From Nitrospirillum sp034427435 (GTDB lineage: Bacteria > Pseudomonadota > Alphaproteobacteria > Azospirillales > Azospirillaceae): a stretch of 64,000 nt of DNA. The position numbers and the translations under genes were made by a program. The stretch is taken from contig NZ_JAXQNP010000003.1 of assembly GCF_034427435.1 (NCBI RefSeq), positions 1,364,001-1,428,000 of the forward strand. The letters are read 5' to 3'. Shown here piece by piece: positions 8,804 through 17,972 of this stretch (the first letter of the stretch is position 1; each line of letters begins with the position of its first letter). The notes under the pieces were generated by a model that did not search any database, was not told the DNA's origin, and saw only the letters and a list, made by a program, of their open reading frames with translations.

Positions 8804-10314
8804 ATGGTGGAGTTGCTCTCGGCCGTGGCGCCGGCGACCGAGGCCGCGCGCGCGGTGCTGTCGGCGCCCGCGGTGGGTGCCATGCTCATCGGCGGGCGCT
8901 GGGTGCAGGCGGTGGGTGGCCAGTCCATCCCGTCGACCGACCCGGCCACGGGCCAGGTGCTGGCCCATGTTCCCGATGCCGGCCCGGCGGACGTGGACGC
9001 CGCGGTGGCCGCCGCCCGCGCCGCCTTCCCCGCCTGGGCGGGCCTGGTGCCGGCGCAGCGCGCGGCCATCCTGTGGCGGGTGGCCGATGTGCTGGAAGCC
9101 CATATCGACGAGCTGGCGGAGCTGGAGACGCTGGACCAGGGCAAGCCGCTGTATGTCGGCCGCTGGGCCGAAATCCCCGGCGCCGTGGCCCAGTTCCGCT
9201 ATTACGCCGGCCAGGCCCTGAGCATCGAGGGGCGGACGATCAGCCCGTCGGTGACCTACCAGCCGGCGGGCAAGCTGGTCCAGGCCTGGACCCTGCGGGA
9301 GCCGGTGGGGGTGGTGGCCGCCATCGTGCCCTGGAACTCCCCCCTGGTGCTGACGGCCATGAAGCTGGCCCCGGCCCTGGCCGCCGGCTGCACCGTGGTG
9401 CTGAAGCCGGCGGAGGACACGTCGCTGACCGCCCTGCGCCTGGGTCAGTTGATGATGGAGGCGGGGCTGCCCGACGGCGTGCTGAACATCGTCACCGGCC
9501 GGGGGGCCACGGCCGGCGCCGCGCTGGCGGCCCATCCGGACGTGGACAAGGTGGCCTTCACCGGGTCCACCGCCACCGGCCGCGCCATCCTGGACGCCTC
9601 CAAGGGCAACCTCAAGCGGGTGACGCTCGAACTGGGCGGCAAGTCGCCCGTCATTGTTCTGCCCGACGCCGATCTCGACCTGGCGATACCGGGGGCCGCG
9701 AATGCCATTTTCTTTAACGGTGGCCAGGTGTGCGTCGCCGGGTCCCGCGCCTATGTCCACGCCGACATCTATGACCGCGTGCTGGAAGGGCTGGTGGCCC
9801 AGGCCGGCGCCCTGCGCCTGGGCCATGGCCTGAACCCGGAGACGCAGATGGGTCCCCTGGTGTCGGCCCGCCAGGCCGAGCGGGTGGCCGGGCTGATCGG
9901 GGGGCGCGCGCCGCCGGCGCCGCGGTGGTGGCGGGCGGCGAACGCCTGGGCCCCGCCGGCACCTTCATCGAGCCGACCGTCATCGCCAAGGTCGACCCCG
10001 CCATGGACATCGTGCGGGAAGAGGTGTTCGGGCCGGTGCTGGTGGTGCAGCGTTACACCGACGTCGATGCCGTGGTGGCCGCCGCCAACGACAGCGTCTA
10101 TGGCCTGGCGGCCAGCGTGTGGACCCAGTCGCTGTCCCACGCCCATCGCCTGTCCCGGCGGCTTCAGGCCGGCACGGTGTGGATCAACACCCATTCCATG
10201 TACGACGCCAGCCTGCCCATCGGCGGCGTCAAGCAATCGGGCTATGGCCGCGACAGCGGGCTGGCCGCGATGGACAATTACCTGGAATGGAAGACGGTCT
10301 GCGCCGTCGTCTGA
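8804..10314 (+). CDS. Aldehyde dehydrogenase (NAD(P)+), with one-base frameshift
   Basis: Full-length ALDH superfamily enzyme that oxidises an aldehyde to an acid. Its parts include VPWNSPL (substrate-pocket Asn), the general base Glu in TLELGGKSP (about 276) and the nucleophile Cys in GGQVCVAGSR (about 310). The frame breaks at a six-G run, 9899-9904. Upstream coding is in one frame and the C-terminal part, from AGAAVVAGGERLG to WKTVCAVV, continues in the -1 frame to 10314. One added G restores a 503-residue protein, so I read this as a sequence error or very recent lesion. AAGGAGG precedes the ATG. It is last in the run that began with the FAD monooxygenase and ends before a terminator. Confidence 0.82.
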
Positions 10315-10516
10315 TGTGTGTGGCGTTTGATCGTGACCGCTCAAACGCCCCCTCACGCGCCGGGCGGCCACATCCGTGGCCTCGGCTAATCCTCGATTTC
10401 CAGTCCGCCTCCGGCTCCCCAGAAATCTCCGGCGCCCGCAGTCGCGGGCTATAGCGGCACGGGTCACCATCCCGCGCCGCTGGTGCGTGCCCGTTCCTTC
10501 CTGCGTATCCGGATGC

Positions 10517-10553
10517 TGCGGCGTGGGCTTATCGCCCACGCCGCATCTTTATT
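10517..10553 (+). terminator. Rho-independent terminator after the aldehyde dehydrogenase
   Basis: A perfect 12-bp stem (TGCGGCGTGGGC, 10517-10528, with its complement at 10534-10545), a five-base loop and a T-rich tail TCTTTATT. It lies between the rightward catabolic operon and the convergent TonB receptor. The T-rich side faces the rightward transcript. Confidence 0.8.
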
Positions 10554-10563
10554 GGCCATCCGA

Positions 10564-12705
10564 TCAGAAGGTGTAGCGGATCGTCCCCAGCACCGTCCGG
10601 GGGTCCAGGTTGAAACGCGGCTGGATGACGGAGAAGCCGAAGCCCGTGACATAGCCGCTCTGGTTCAGCAGGTTCTTGCCGGACACGCGGTAGGTCCACG
10701 CCCCGGATTCATAGCTGACATAGGCGTTCAGGAAGCTCTGCCCCGGCACATGGCCGATGGCGCCGTTGTCGATGGTCGAATAGACGTCGCTGCGGAACAG
10801 GGCGTCGGCGCCCAGGCTGAAAGTGCCCCGGCCCAGGCTGACCGTATAGTCGGCGCCGACGTTGAACTGGGTGTCGGGCAGGTTCACCACCTTCTTGCCC
10901 TGCACGTTGACCGTGGCGCTGCTGCCGCCGCGGGTATACGTGCCATCGTTGAACGAGGCGTTGCCCCACAGGGTCAGGCCCGACACCACCCGCCACGACA
11001 CCTCCGCCTCCAGCCCCCGGATGCGGGCGTCGAAGTTGTCGACCAGGAAGGTGCCGTCGGCCAGGTTGAACAGCTGCTGGATGTCGTGGACGTCGTTCTG
11101 GAACAGGGCCACGTTGGCCTTGACCCGGTTGTCGAACAGCTCGGTCTTCAGCCCCGCCTCCTTCGCCTCCGTCACCTCGGGCCGGAAGGGGGCGTTGATC
11201 TGGGCGATGCTGCCGGCCAGGCCATTGTAGCCGCCGGCCTTGAAGCCCTCGCTGTAGGTGAAATAGGCCAGCGTGTCCGGGGTCAGCTTGTAGGTCAGGC
11301 CCGTCTTGGGCGTGAAGCGCACGAAGGTGTCGTCGCGCTGGATGGCGGCCGTGCCGTAGTAGGCCGACAGGTGCTTCTGGTCCATGGTGTAGCGGCCGCC
11401 GGCGATGAGGGCCAGGCGATCAGTCAGGTTGGCCGTCACCTGGCCGAAGGCGGCGTAGCTGTCGGTATCGACGGCGTAGCCCTGGGGCGAGGGGGTCAGG
11501 AAGATGGATTGCAGGATGTCCTGGCGGGTCGATTCCGTGAAGTAGTAGAGGCCGCCGACATAGTCGAGGAAGCCGCCGAAGGCCTTGCCCGCCGCCTGCA
11601 ATTCCTGGCTGATCTGATGCTGGGTGGACGTGCTGTCCCGGATATAGAGGGCGAGATAGCCGCCCGTCGTCAGGCCCAGGGCGGCGGCCGGCACGCCGCC
11701 GGAAAAGTCCTGCGCCCAGTTGTTGGTCAGGTGGGAATAGCCGGTGATGGACGTGACGGTGCCGCCGTCATAGTCGGCGCCGACATTGACCGTCGTGCCG
11801 TACTGGCGGGTATGGGTGTACGAGGGGTAGGGGGACAGCGTGGTGTTGTAGGAACCGGACAGCGTGCTGATCTGGCTTTCCACGCCGTTGGCATAGGGGT
11901 TGGTCGGGACCGCGTACTGCCCGTCGGAATCCAGGTTGGTGTAAAAGGCGGTGAAGCGGCCATGGAAGGGGCTGGCGCCGGCATAGGCGACATCGGCCTG
12001 CAGGCCCTGGAACTCCTCGGCGCCCACGTCCTTTTTCAGGGTCGCGTCATACTGCCGGCCGCCGTCGCGGCCCCGCGCCATGCCGTTCAGCGACGCGCTC
12101 CAGTCCCCGTTATCGCTGATGGCGTCGGTGGCATAGCCCTTCAAGCGCCGCTCGTTCCAGGTGCCGAAGCCGCCCTCGACAAAGCCGGACGGGGTGGGGT
12201 CGGGCGCGCGGGTGACCAGCTTGACGGCGCCGGCGGAGGAGTTGCGGCCGTACAGCACCCCTTGCGGGCCGCGCAGCACCTCCACGCGGTCCAGCTCCAG
12301 GAAGTCCATGACCGCACCGGACAGTCGCGCGCGATAGACGTCGTCCACATAGATGCCCACGGCGGATTCGGACGTGACGTTGCCGCCGTCGCTGACCCCG
12401 CCGCCGCGGATATAGGGCCGCAACTGGGTGGTGCCGCCGCTGCCGCTGGTGAAGTTCACGTTGGGCGCGATGCGGCCCAGGTCGCTGGCGGTGGTGATGC
12501 CCATGCGGTCCAGGGTGGCCCCGGTCAGGGCCGTTACCGCCACCGGCACGTCCTGCAATCGCTGGCCCACCCGCTGGGCGGTGATGGTGATGTCCTCCAG
12601 CTGGTCATCGCTGGTGGGCGCGTCGGCGGCCCAGGCCGGCGCGTTCAAGCTCAGCATCGCCATGATCACCAGGCTCGATGACTGGCGCGTGTAATCCCAA
12701 TTCAT
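10564..12705 (-). CDS. TonB-dependent outer-membrane receptor
   Basis: Outer-membrane beta-barrel of 713 residues that imports a bulky ligand using TonB energy. A signal peptide (to about residue 26, cleaved near APAWA) is followed by a TonB-box-like EDITITAQR and the plug domain (RLQDVPVAVTALTG to LRPYIRGGG and LRGPQGVLYGRNSSAGAV). The barrel ends in the aromatic signature IRYTF. I placed the start at the ATG whose codon is 12703-12705, because AGGAGG lies six bases upstream; an in-frame ATG at 12747 would extend the signal. No sigma/anti-sigma pair or siderophore genes are near. The gene sits in a catabolic island, so it may import a large organic substrate rather than iron. The ligand is unknown. 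Confidence 0.92.
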   Translation of the reverse strand: MNWDYTRQSSSLVIMAMLSLNAPAWAADAPTSDDQLEDITITAQRVGQRLQDVPVAVTALTGATLDRMGITTASDLGRIAPNVNFTSGSGGTTQLRPYIRGGGVSDGGNVTSESAVGIYVDDVYRARLSGAVMDFLELDRVEVLRGPQGVLYGRNSSAGAVKLVTRAPDPTPSGFVEGGFGTWNERRLKGYATDAISDNGDWSASLNGMARGRDGGRQYDATLKKDVGAEEFQGLQADVAYAGASPFHGRFTAFYTNLDSDGQYAVPTNPYANGVESQISTLSGSYNTTLSPYPSYTHTRQYGTTVNVGADYDGGTVTSITGYSHLTNNWAQDFSGGVPAAALGLTTGGYLALYIRDSTSTQHQISQELQAAGKAFGGFLDYVGGLYYFTESTRQDILQSIFLTPSPQGYAVDTDSYAAFGQVTANLTDRLALIAGGRYTMDQKHLSAYYGTAAIQRDDTFVRFTPKTGLTYKLTPDTLAYFTYSEGFKAGGYNGLAGSIAQINAPFRPEVTEAKEAGLKTELFDNRVKANVALFQNDVHDIQQLFNLADGTFLVDNFDARIRGLEAEVSWRVVSGLTLWGNASFNDGTYTRGGSSATVNVQGKKVVNLPDTQFNVGADYTVSLGRGTFSLGADALFRSDVYSTIDNGAIGHVPGQSFLNAYVSYESGAWTYRVSGKNLLNQSGYVTGFGFSVIQPRFNLDPRTVLGTIRYTF

Positions 12706-13079
12706 GCCCCGCCTCCTGTTTTTTATCGGCTTTTTAGACAGCACCATCCTCTTCCCCCAAGGGGAATGGCCGTCACGGGGTTTGTCCGCAGGCCGGCCAT
12801 CTGAAGTAAATAGTTGATCTATTGATATATTAAAATGCCATACCAGCCCAGGGCGAGTGGCGGGGGGGATGGGCGATGGCGGCGCATCGCCGTCGGGATG
12901 GTGCGGTGGCGCAGCCGGCCGTTAGGGCGACGCTGTCTACGCAACGGTCAGTCGCGACGTTCGCCCTTTACTCCCCCTGCCGATCATCCGCTGCTGCTCT
13001 GTGCCGATCCTGGCAGCCCCCCTGGTGGAGCCTGGGGTCCGGGCCGCGCCTGTACCTGGACTATGTGAAAGGGTCAACG
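12706..13079. promoter_or_regulatory. Divergent intergenic region between TonB receptor and reductase
   Basis: These 374 bases separate two divergent genes and hold no convincing coding sequence. The notable part is an AT-rich stretch at 12803-12841 in otherwise GC-rich DNA, which probably contains the receptor promoter. Within it, on the minus strand, is a copy of the shared element GGYATWWWRATATAYY (12839 down to 12824). A run of seven G stands at 12862-12868. A weak GAAAGGG site precedes the reductase ATG. Confidence 0.55.
12813..12841 (-). promoter_or_regulatory. Shared AT-rich element, copy A (putative operator or promoter)
   Basis: On the minus strand this reads GGCATTTTAATATATC and continues AATAGATCAAC. 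It matches copy B (18684-18710) and copy C (24196-24222). Twelve consecutive positions agree with copy B except one (AATATATCAATA versus GATATATCAATA). It lies about 110-135 bases upstream of the TonB receptor ATG. A common regulator, perhaps one of the two GntR proteins encoded nearby, is a reasonable guess. Confidence 0.5.
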
Positions 13080-14084
13080 ATGCGACGTCTTGAGGTGGTC
13101 TTGCGCCGTCCGGTGGGGGCCTTGCCCATTGCCGCCGACTTTGAGATCCGGGAGCGCGCCCTACCGGATCCGGAACCGGGGGCGGAGTTGCTGGTGCGGG
13201 TGCTGTACCTGTCCTTCGACCCCTATATCGGGTCCCGCCTGCGCGGGCGGCACATGGGCCTGCCGGCGCCGCTGCCGGGGGAGTCGTTGCCCGGCGAGTG
13301 CGTGGCGGAGGTCGTCCGTTCCGTCCATCCCGACTTCAAGTCCGGGGATCTGGTGGCGGGAGAGGTTGGCTGGGCCGACCACGGCCTGTTGCCGGCCGCC
13401 CAGGCGCGGCGCCTGGCCAAGGTCACCCGGCCCTCGGCCCATTTGGGGGTGCTGGGCATGCCGGGGCTGACCGCCTGGGCGGGCGTGACCCAGTTGGCCC
13501 ATGTGCGGGCTGGCGATGTCTTCAGCGTCAACGCCGCCGCCGGCCCGGTGGGCGGAACGGCGGGGCAAATCGCGCGCCTGCTGGGCGCCCGCACCGTCGG
13601 CGTCGCCGGCGGGCCGGAGAAGTGCGCCCTGGTCCGTGACGTCTATGGCTTCGACGCCTGCATCGATTATCACGCCCCCGATTGGGTTCCGGTCTATGCG
13701 GACGCCCTGGGGGCGGGGTCCACCGTTCATTTCGAGAACGTGGGCGCCACGCAGTTGGCCACCGCCCTGTCCCATATCCAGATCGGCGCCCGGCTGGTGC
13801 TGTGCGGCATGGTGGAACACTACCACGGCGGCCCGCCGCCGCAGGTGCCCATCATCCCGATCATCGCCAAGCGGGCCCATCTCCTGGGCCTGGTGGTCTA
13901 TGACTTCCATGCCCGGTTGGGGGAATGGCTGGACGTGGCCGTTCCCTGGGTCGAGGACGGGCGCCTGCGTGTGATCGAGGATGTGGCCGACGGGCTGGCG
14001 CGGGCGCCAGCCCAGTTCGAGGCGCTGATGCGCGGCCTGAACCGGGGGAAATCCCTGGTCCGCGTGGCCCCCGACGCCCCGTGA
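13080..14084 (+). CDS. Zinc-independent NADP-dependent oxidoreductase (MDR superfamily, CurA/PTGR-like)
   Basis: Cytosolic medium-chain reductase of 334 residues. It shows the family start (RRPVGALPIAADFEIRE), the conserved VLYLSFDPYIGSRL segment, the nucleotide-binding core VNAAAGPVGGTAGQIARLLG near 160 and the FENVGATQLATALSHI segment. Zinc-binding Cys/His residues of alcohol dehydrogenases are absent. Characterised relatives reduce activated C=C double bonds of enones or prostaglandin-like substrates. The start is the ATG at 13080, which has a purine-rich GAAAGGG upstream and matches the family N-terminus; the frame is open further upstream but shows no homology there. It could reduce an unsaturated intermediate of the neighbouring pathway. 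The substrate is unknown. Confidence 0.85.
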   Translation: MRRLEVVLRRPVGALPIAADFEIRERALPDPEPGAELLVRVLYLSFDPYIGSRLRGRHMGLPAPLPGESLPGECVAEVVRSVHPDFKSGDLVAGEVGWADHGLLPAAQARRLAKVTRPSAHLGVLGMPGLTAWAGVTQLAHVRAGDVFSVNAAAGPVGGTAGQIARLLGARTVGVAGGPEKCALVRDVYGFDACIDYHAPDWVPVYADALGAGSTVHFENVGATQLATALSHIQIGARLVLCGMVEHYHGGPPPQVPIIPIIAKRAHLLGLVVYDFHARLGEWLDVAVPWVEDGRLRVIEDVADGLARAPAQFEALMRGLNRGKSLVRVAPDAP

Positions 14085-14237
14085 GGATGAGGGGGCGTGG
14101 CGCCGGCGCCCCGCCCCGCAACCATAGTCGTGCTCAAGACCCCGACGACGGCGGCCCCCGCTGTTCCACCGCCACCCTGGCCCGCCGTTTCTGTGAAGCG
14201 GCCGAGGCCGACCGGCATCAAAGGATTACGTACGCCC

Positions 14238-15071
14238 ATGACCACCACCCCGACCATCAAGCGCCGGTTCATCGACACCAGTTTCGGCCAGGTTCATTGC
14301 CGGACCGTGGGCGAGGACGGGCCGGTGCTGGTGATGCACCATGCCTCCCCCGGCAGTGCCAAGCAGTTGGAGACGCTGATGCGCCTCCTCGCGGCGCGCT
14401 ACCGGGTCTTCGCCTTCGACACCCCCGGCAACGGCGACAGCAGCCCGCTGCCCCTGGAGGCGCCGACCATCACCGACCTGGCGGTGGGCCTGATCGAGGC
14501 CATGCGCGCGCTATGCCTGCGCGATATCGTCGTCTACGGGTCCCACACCGGCGCCGACGTGGCGCTGGAGGTGGCGATCGCGGCGCCGGACCTTGTCCGC
14601 AAGGTGGTCGTGGACGGCGTCGCCGTCTTCACGCCGGAACAGCGCGACGACTATCTTGTGAACTACGCCTTGCCCTTCGCGCCCGACCTGGACGGCGCCT
14701 ATCTGATGCGCTGCTTCATGTTCTGCCGCGACCAATACCTGTTCTTCCCCTGGTTCAAGCGGGACCGGGCGCACCGGCGCGACAACGGCCTGGGCACGCC
14801 CGAGGCCCTGCGCGACTGGGTGGTGGAGGTGTTGAAGGCGGGTGAAACCTATTTCCGCGCCTACCGTGCCGCCTTCGTCTATGAACCCCTGCGGCGCATC
14901 GGCTTGGTCAGCCAGCCCATCCTGGCCCTGTCCTCGGTGGAGGATCCCTTGCTGGAGACCACCCGCCAGGCGGCGGCCGAGGTGGACGCCCCGTTCCGCA
15001 CCCTGCCCGGTTTCCGCGACCCGGAATTTGGACCCGCCCTGCGGGACGAGGTTTTCGCCTTCGTCGGCTGA
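14238..15071 (+). CDS. Alpha/beta-hydrolase-fold protein with His at the nucleophile elbow
   Basis: A 277-residue alpha/beta hydrolase with the oxyanion-loop segment MHHASPGSAKQ near 35 and FDTPGNGDS near 63. The nucleophile elbow reads YGSHTGADV instead of Gly-x-Ser-x-Gly, so His occupies the usual Ser position. A subgroup of bacterial hydrolases has a similar G-x-H-T-G elbow. A candidate acid is in LSSVEDPLLE and no clear catalytic His follows in the short C-terminus. ATG 14238 is preceded by AAAGGA; the open frame further upstream overlaps nothing known. It follows the MDR reductase by 153 bases on the same strand. It may hydrolyse an ester, lactone or enol intermediate, or have lost classical esterase activity. 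Confidence 0.72.
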   Translation: MTTTPTIKRRFIDTSFGQVHCRTVGEDGPVLVMHHASPGSAKQLETLMRLLAARYRVFAFDTPGNGDSSPLPLEAPTITDLAVGLIEAMRALCLRDIVVYGSHTGADVALEVAIAAPDLVRKVVVDGVAVFTPEQRDDYLVNYALPFAPDLDGAYLMRCFMFCRDQYLFFPWFKRDRAHRRDNGLGTPEALRDWVVEVLKAGETYFRAYRAAFVYEPLRRIGLVSQPILALSSVEDPLLETTRQAAAEVDAPFRTLPGFRDPEFGPALRDEVFAFVG

Positions 15072-15156
15072 CAGTCGGGGGACGGTTTTGCGCGGCACCG
15101 CGCCTTGCGCGGCGATGGTGGGCCGCTGGTCGACCGAAGCCGGCCGGCGCCTTCCA

Positions 15157-15951
15157 TCACCCTTCGGACTTCCAGCCACCGATGGCCTTGCGGCCGGAGC
15201 GCATGTGGTACTTGAAACGATCAGGCCGGTAGTTGGCGTGGATGATCTGCACGCCCCGCCCGCTCTTGTCCCTCACCACCCGTTCAACCCGCAGGACGGG
15301 GGCGCCGGGCGCCATCTCCAGGGCGGCGGCCACGGGCGGCTCGGCGGCCACGGCGGTGATCCACTGTTCCGCCTCATGCGGAGCGAAGCCGATGCGCTCC
15401 AGCGAGACCAGGGTGGGGACCGTTTCCATGTCCGTGCGGCTGATGCCGGCCGCGATGTCCAGCGGCATGAACTGCACGATGTAGGAGAAGGGCTCGCCCG
15501 CCAGCTTGCGCAGGCGCACCACCCGCTGCACCGGCGTCCCCGCCTCCACGTCCAGCAGGGCGGCGACGGCCGGCGGCGACCCCAGCTCGGTGACGTCCAG
15601 CACCTCGACCTCGGTTTCGAGGCCCATGGTCTTCAGGCTTTCGATCAGGTTGTCGAAGCTGCCGTGGACCTGGGGCAGGGTGGCCGATGCCGTCACCACC
15701 GTTCCCCGGCCGCGATGGCGGCTGACCAGGTCGTGCGCCGCCAATTCGTTCAGCGAGCGCTTCACGGTGATGCGGGACACGTTGAACAGCTTGGACAGTT
15801 CCTGCTCGCCCGGCATGACCGAGTTGGCCGCGAACTCCCCATTGCGGATCTTCTCCCGCAGGACGAGGAAAATCTGATGGTACAGCGGCGTGGGCGCCGT
15901 GTGGTCCAACTGGTCCGGGGTCAGTCCTGTATCGGGTGAGGAATGGTCCAT
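15157..15951 (-). CDS. GntR-family regulator with UTRA domain (HutC subfamily)
   Basis: Repressor-type regulator of 264 residues. The N-terminal winged helix-turn-helix runs from PLYHQIFLVLREKIRNGEF through SRITVKRSLNELAAHDLVSR to RGRGTVV (about 22-90). The UTRA effector domain follows (RVVRLRKLAGEPFSYIVQFM, then VLRVERVVRDKSGRGVQ) and ends near YRPDRFKYHM. HutC-type members sense small acids, sugars or amidic metabolites. It is convergent with the alpha/beta hydrolase and lies downstream of a terminator closing the PuuE/isochorismatase operon, so it has its own promoter in 15952-16008. A likely target is the adjacent catabolic operon. Confidence 0.9.
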   Translation of the reverse strand: MDHSSPDTGLTPDQLDHTAPTPLYHQIFLVLREKIRNGEFAANSVMPGEQELSKLFNVSRITVKRSLNELAAHDLVSRHRGRGTVVTASATLPQVHGSFDNLIESLKTMGLETEVEVLDVTELGSPPAVAALLDVEAGTPVQRVVRLRKLAGEPFSYIVQFMPLDIAAGISRTDMETVPTLVSLERIGFAPHEAEQWITAVAAEPPVAAALEMAPGAPVLRVERVVRDKSGRGVQIIHANYRPDRFKYHMRSGRKAIGGWKSEG

Positions 15952-16008
15952 GTATCCCGTCGGCTGCGGTTTGGTGGCGAGGTTATTTTTGAAAAAGGAG
16001 CTTTAGGG

Positions 16009-16040
16009 CAAACGGCGCCCGATGCAAGGGGCGCCGTTTG
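16009..16040 (-). terminator. Terminator closing the imidase/amidase operon
   Basis: A perfect 12-bp inverted repeat (CAAACGGCGCCC at 16009-16020, complement at 16029-16040) around an eight-base loop. Read leftward it follows the stop of the 16050 gene by ten bases and is followed, after about a dozen bases, by CCTTTTTC. The T tract is offset, so efficiency is uncertain. Confidence 0.65.
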
Positions 16041-16049
16041 TCGCGGCCT

Positions 16050-16964
16050 TCAACCTGGGGTTAGGTCGTCGGGGCCGACACTACCACATCCTGGACGCTT
16101 CAACACATTGGCCAGGCTGTCCCGCAGCGCTTTGACGCGGTAGGGCAGGCCGCTGACATAGGGTCGGATGGTCAGGGTCAGCAGGCGCGGGCTGGACTGG
16201 GCCGCTGCCTCGGCCAGCAGCCAATCGGCCGCATCGGAAACCTGCGTCACCCATTCCTGTTCCGGCCGCGCATGGGCGATCAGGATCTGCCAATCGTCCA
16301 GTTCGTTGGACAGGGGCAGGGCCGTCAGGTCGCCCGCCTCGGTATGGAAGGCGGTGGGCAGGTCGTCATGGGCCCAGTCCGCGAACCAGCGGATGCCGGC
16401 GGCGGCCAGGCGTGCCGGGGTGTGGAAGCCCTCCGCGCGCGCCGGGCTGATCCAGCCGTCCGGACGCCGCCCGGTCACGGCCGACAGCGCGTCCAGGGTG
16501 CGCCCGATATATGACTGCTCCAGATCCGCCGGCAGGGCGGAATGGTGCAGGCTGTCCGTGTCCCAGCCATGGGCGCAGATGGCGTGGCCATCGGCCGCCA
16601 CGTCGCGGACCAGGGCGGGATAGCGCTCCGCCACCGCGCCCTGGATGGCGAAGGTGGCCCGCAATCCCAGCTTGCGGAACACCGTCAGCAGGCGATAGGC
16701 GCCGACACGGTTGCCATAGTCGCGCGTCGTGTAGTGCCGCAGGTCGGGATAGGGGGTCTGCATGGCCCCCGGCGCCTTGAAGGGCTGCCCCGACGGGTTC
16801 AGGGGGAAGAACTCCAGCGGGACCACCACCCACAGGCCCAGCGCCAGGTCGCCCGGCAGCCGGATGGCCGGCCGCTCGGGCAGGGGGGAGGCCGGGTAAT
16901 GGGCATGGTCCGGCCCGGCATGGCGGTGCGGGTAGGTCAGATAGCTTTCCGGCAGGGTGCTCAT
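16050..16964 (-). CDS. Polysaccharide-deacetylase-fold hydrolase, PuuE/cyclic imidase-like (second copy)
   Basis: A 304-residue PuuE-type member of the deacetylase superfamily with no signal peptide. Recognisable segments are the strand LALGLWVVVPLEFF, the TRDYGNRVGAYRLLTVFRKL block shared with its neighbours, the putative active-site ICAHGWDTDSLHH and the WISPARAEGFHTP strand. The ATG overlaps the stop of the upstream gene (TCAT on the plus strand, 16961-16964), so translation is coupled. It is the last gene of a three-gene operon (isochorismatase-like amidase, deacetylase fold, deacetylase fold). The paired enzymes may act on one substrate class or form a mixed complex. The likely reaction is amide or imide ring hydrolysis; the substrate is unknown. 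Confidence 0.78.
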   Translation of the reverse strand: MSTLPESYLTYPHRHAGPDHAHYPASPLPERPAIRLPGDLALGLWVVVPLEFFPLNPSGQPFKAPGAMQTPYPDLRHYTTRDYGNRVGAYRLLTVFRKLGLRATFAIQGAVAERYPALVRDVAADGHAICAHGWDTDSLHHSALPADLEQSYIGRTLDALSAVTGRRPDGWISPARAEGFHTPARLAAAGIRWFADWAHDDLPTAFHTEAGDLTALPLSNELDDWQILIAHARPEQEWVTQVSDAADWLLAEAAAQSSPRLLTLTIRPYVSGLPYRVKALRDSLANVLKRPGCGSVGPDDLTPG

Positions 16965-17935
16965 GAACGGTCCCCCTGGGCCTGGCCCGATGGCGCGGGG
17001 TTGAAGCCTGTGCCGGGGCGGGCGCAGCCGCGCGCCTCGATGTCCGCCAGCGTCTGGTCGTAATGCGATGACAGATAGAACTGGGCGATGTCCTTGGCCG
17101 TGGTGACCCAGACGTCGTCGCGATGGCCGGTGATGTAGCGCAGCGCCTCGCGGAAGGGGCCGATGCGGTGGGGATGGGCCACCAGATAGGCGTGCAGCGG
17201 AATGCACATGACGGTCCCCGTCTCCGCCCCTTCCTCCAGCAACTGGTCGAAATGGCGCATCAGGGTGTCGGCGTAGGCGCGCGGGCTCTGGTGATAGACG
17301 CCATAGGTGATGACGTCGTTGACCTCCAGGCTGTAGGGCATGGAGATCAGCCGCTTGTCGCCCTTCACCTTCAGGGGCTGGGGCTGGTCGTCCTGGAACA
17401 GGTCGCAGCTGTACCAGAAATCGTACTCGGCCAGCAGGTCCAGCGTCCGCTCGGTATGGGTCAGGGCCGGGGCCAGGTATCCCCGGATGCGCTGGCCGGT
17501 CGCGTCCTGCACCGACTTGATGCTGTCCTCGATCACCGCGCGCTCCTGCGCCTCGGTCATGCCGTAGGAATAGCGGGTGTTGTAGATGCCGTGGCTGAAG
17601 AATTCCCAGTCGCGGTCGACGCAGGCGCGGATGATCTCCGGGTGGTGGTCCAGCATGGCGACGGACAGGCTGACGCTGCCGCGCACGCCGCATTCATCCA
17701 TCACATCCATCATACGCCAATGGCCCACGCGGTTGCCCCAGTCGCGGGCCGAATAGGGCACGACGTCCGGATGTGGGCGACCCCAGGGCTTGCGCGACGG
17801 GTTGCCGGGCGGGTCCAGCTCATAAAACTCGATATTGGGCGCGACCCAGAACGCCACCTTCTTGCCGCCTGGCCAGGTGATCTTGGGCCGGTCGCGGTAG
17901 GGCCAGAAATCATAAAGATTGGGATCGCCGTGCAT
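16961..17935 (-). CDS. Polysaccharide-deacetylase-fold hydrolase, PuuE/cyclic imidase-like (third copy)
   Basis: A 324-residue PuuE-type hydrolase. It starts with DPNLYDFWPYRDRPKITW, then the strand KVAFWVAPNIEFYELDPPG, the SARDWGNRVGHWRMMDVMDE block, the FSHGIYNTRYSYGM active-site region, YLAPALTHTERTLDLLAEYD and YSCDLFQDDQPQPLKV. Its close relatives are annotated as allantoinase- or imidase-like. GGGAG lies a few bases before the ATG (codon 17933-17935). It follows the isochorismatase-like gene by 37 bases and overlaps the next hydrolase by four bases. That order fits a ring-opening hydrolase working with a half-amidase. Confidence 0.8.
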   Translation of the reverse strand: MHGDPNLYDFWPYRDRPKITWPGGKKVAFWVAPNIEFYELDPPGNPSRKPWGRPHPDVVPYSARDWGNRVGHWRMMDVMDECGVRGSVSLSVAMLDHHPEIIRACVDRDWEFFSHGIYNTRYSYGMTEAQERAVIEDSIKSVQDATGQRIRGYLAPALTHTERTLDLLAEYDFWYSCDLFQDDQPQPLKVKGDKRLISMPYSLEVNDVITYGVYHQSPRAYADTLMRHFDQLLEEGAETGTVMCIPLHAYLVAHPHRIGPFREALRYITGHRDDVWVTTAKDIAQFYLSSHYDQTLADIEARGCARPGTGFNPAPSGQAQGDRS

Positions 17936-17972
17936 GAGGGGGCTCCCGGCTTATGAGGGTGGAGAAAGGGGT

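Noticed and set aside
9899..9904. Programmed ribosomal frameshifting in the aldehyde dehydrogenase and other broken genes
   Set aside because: The sites share only a homopolymer; no slippery heptamer or downstream pseudoknot is common to them, and the genes belong to unrelated families that do not use frameshifting.
10483..12681. A very long plus-strand open frame antisense to the TonB receptor
   Set aside because: It is Ala/Gly/Val/Asp-rich without any recognisable domain, and it mirrors the GC-rich third positions of the receptor gene. The same holds for long antisense frames over the VAO-type, HyuA, UvrA2, PoxB and STAND genes.
12835..13068. Small plus-strand ORF upstream of the reductase
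   Set aside because: It is Arg/Pro-rich with no ribosome site and no recognisable features; the region is better explained as a promoter.
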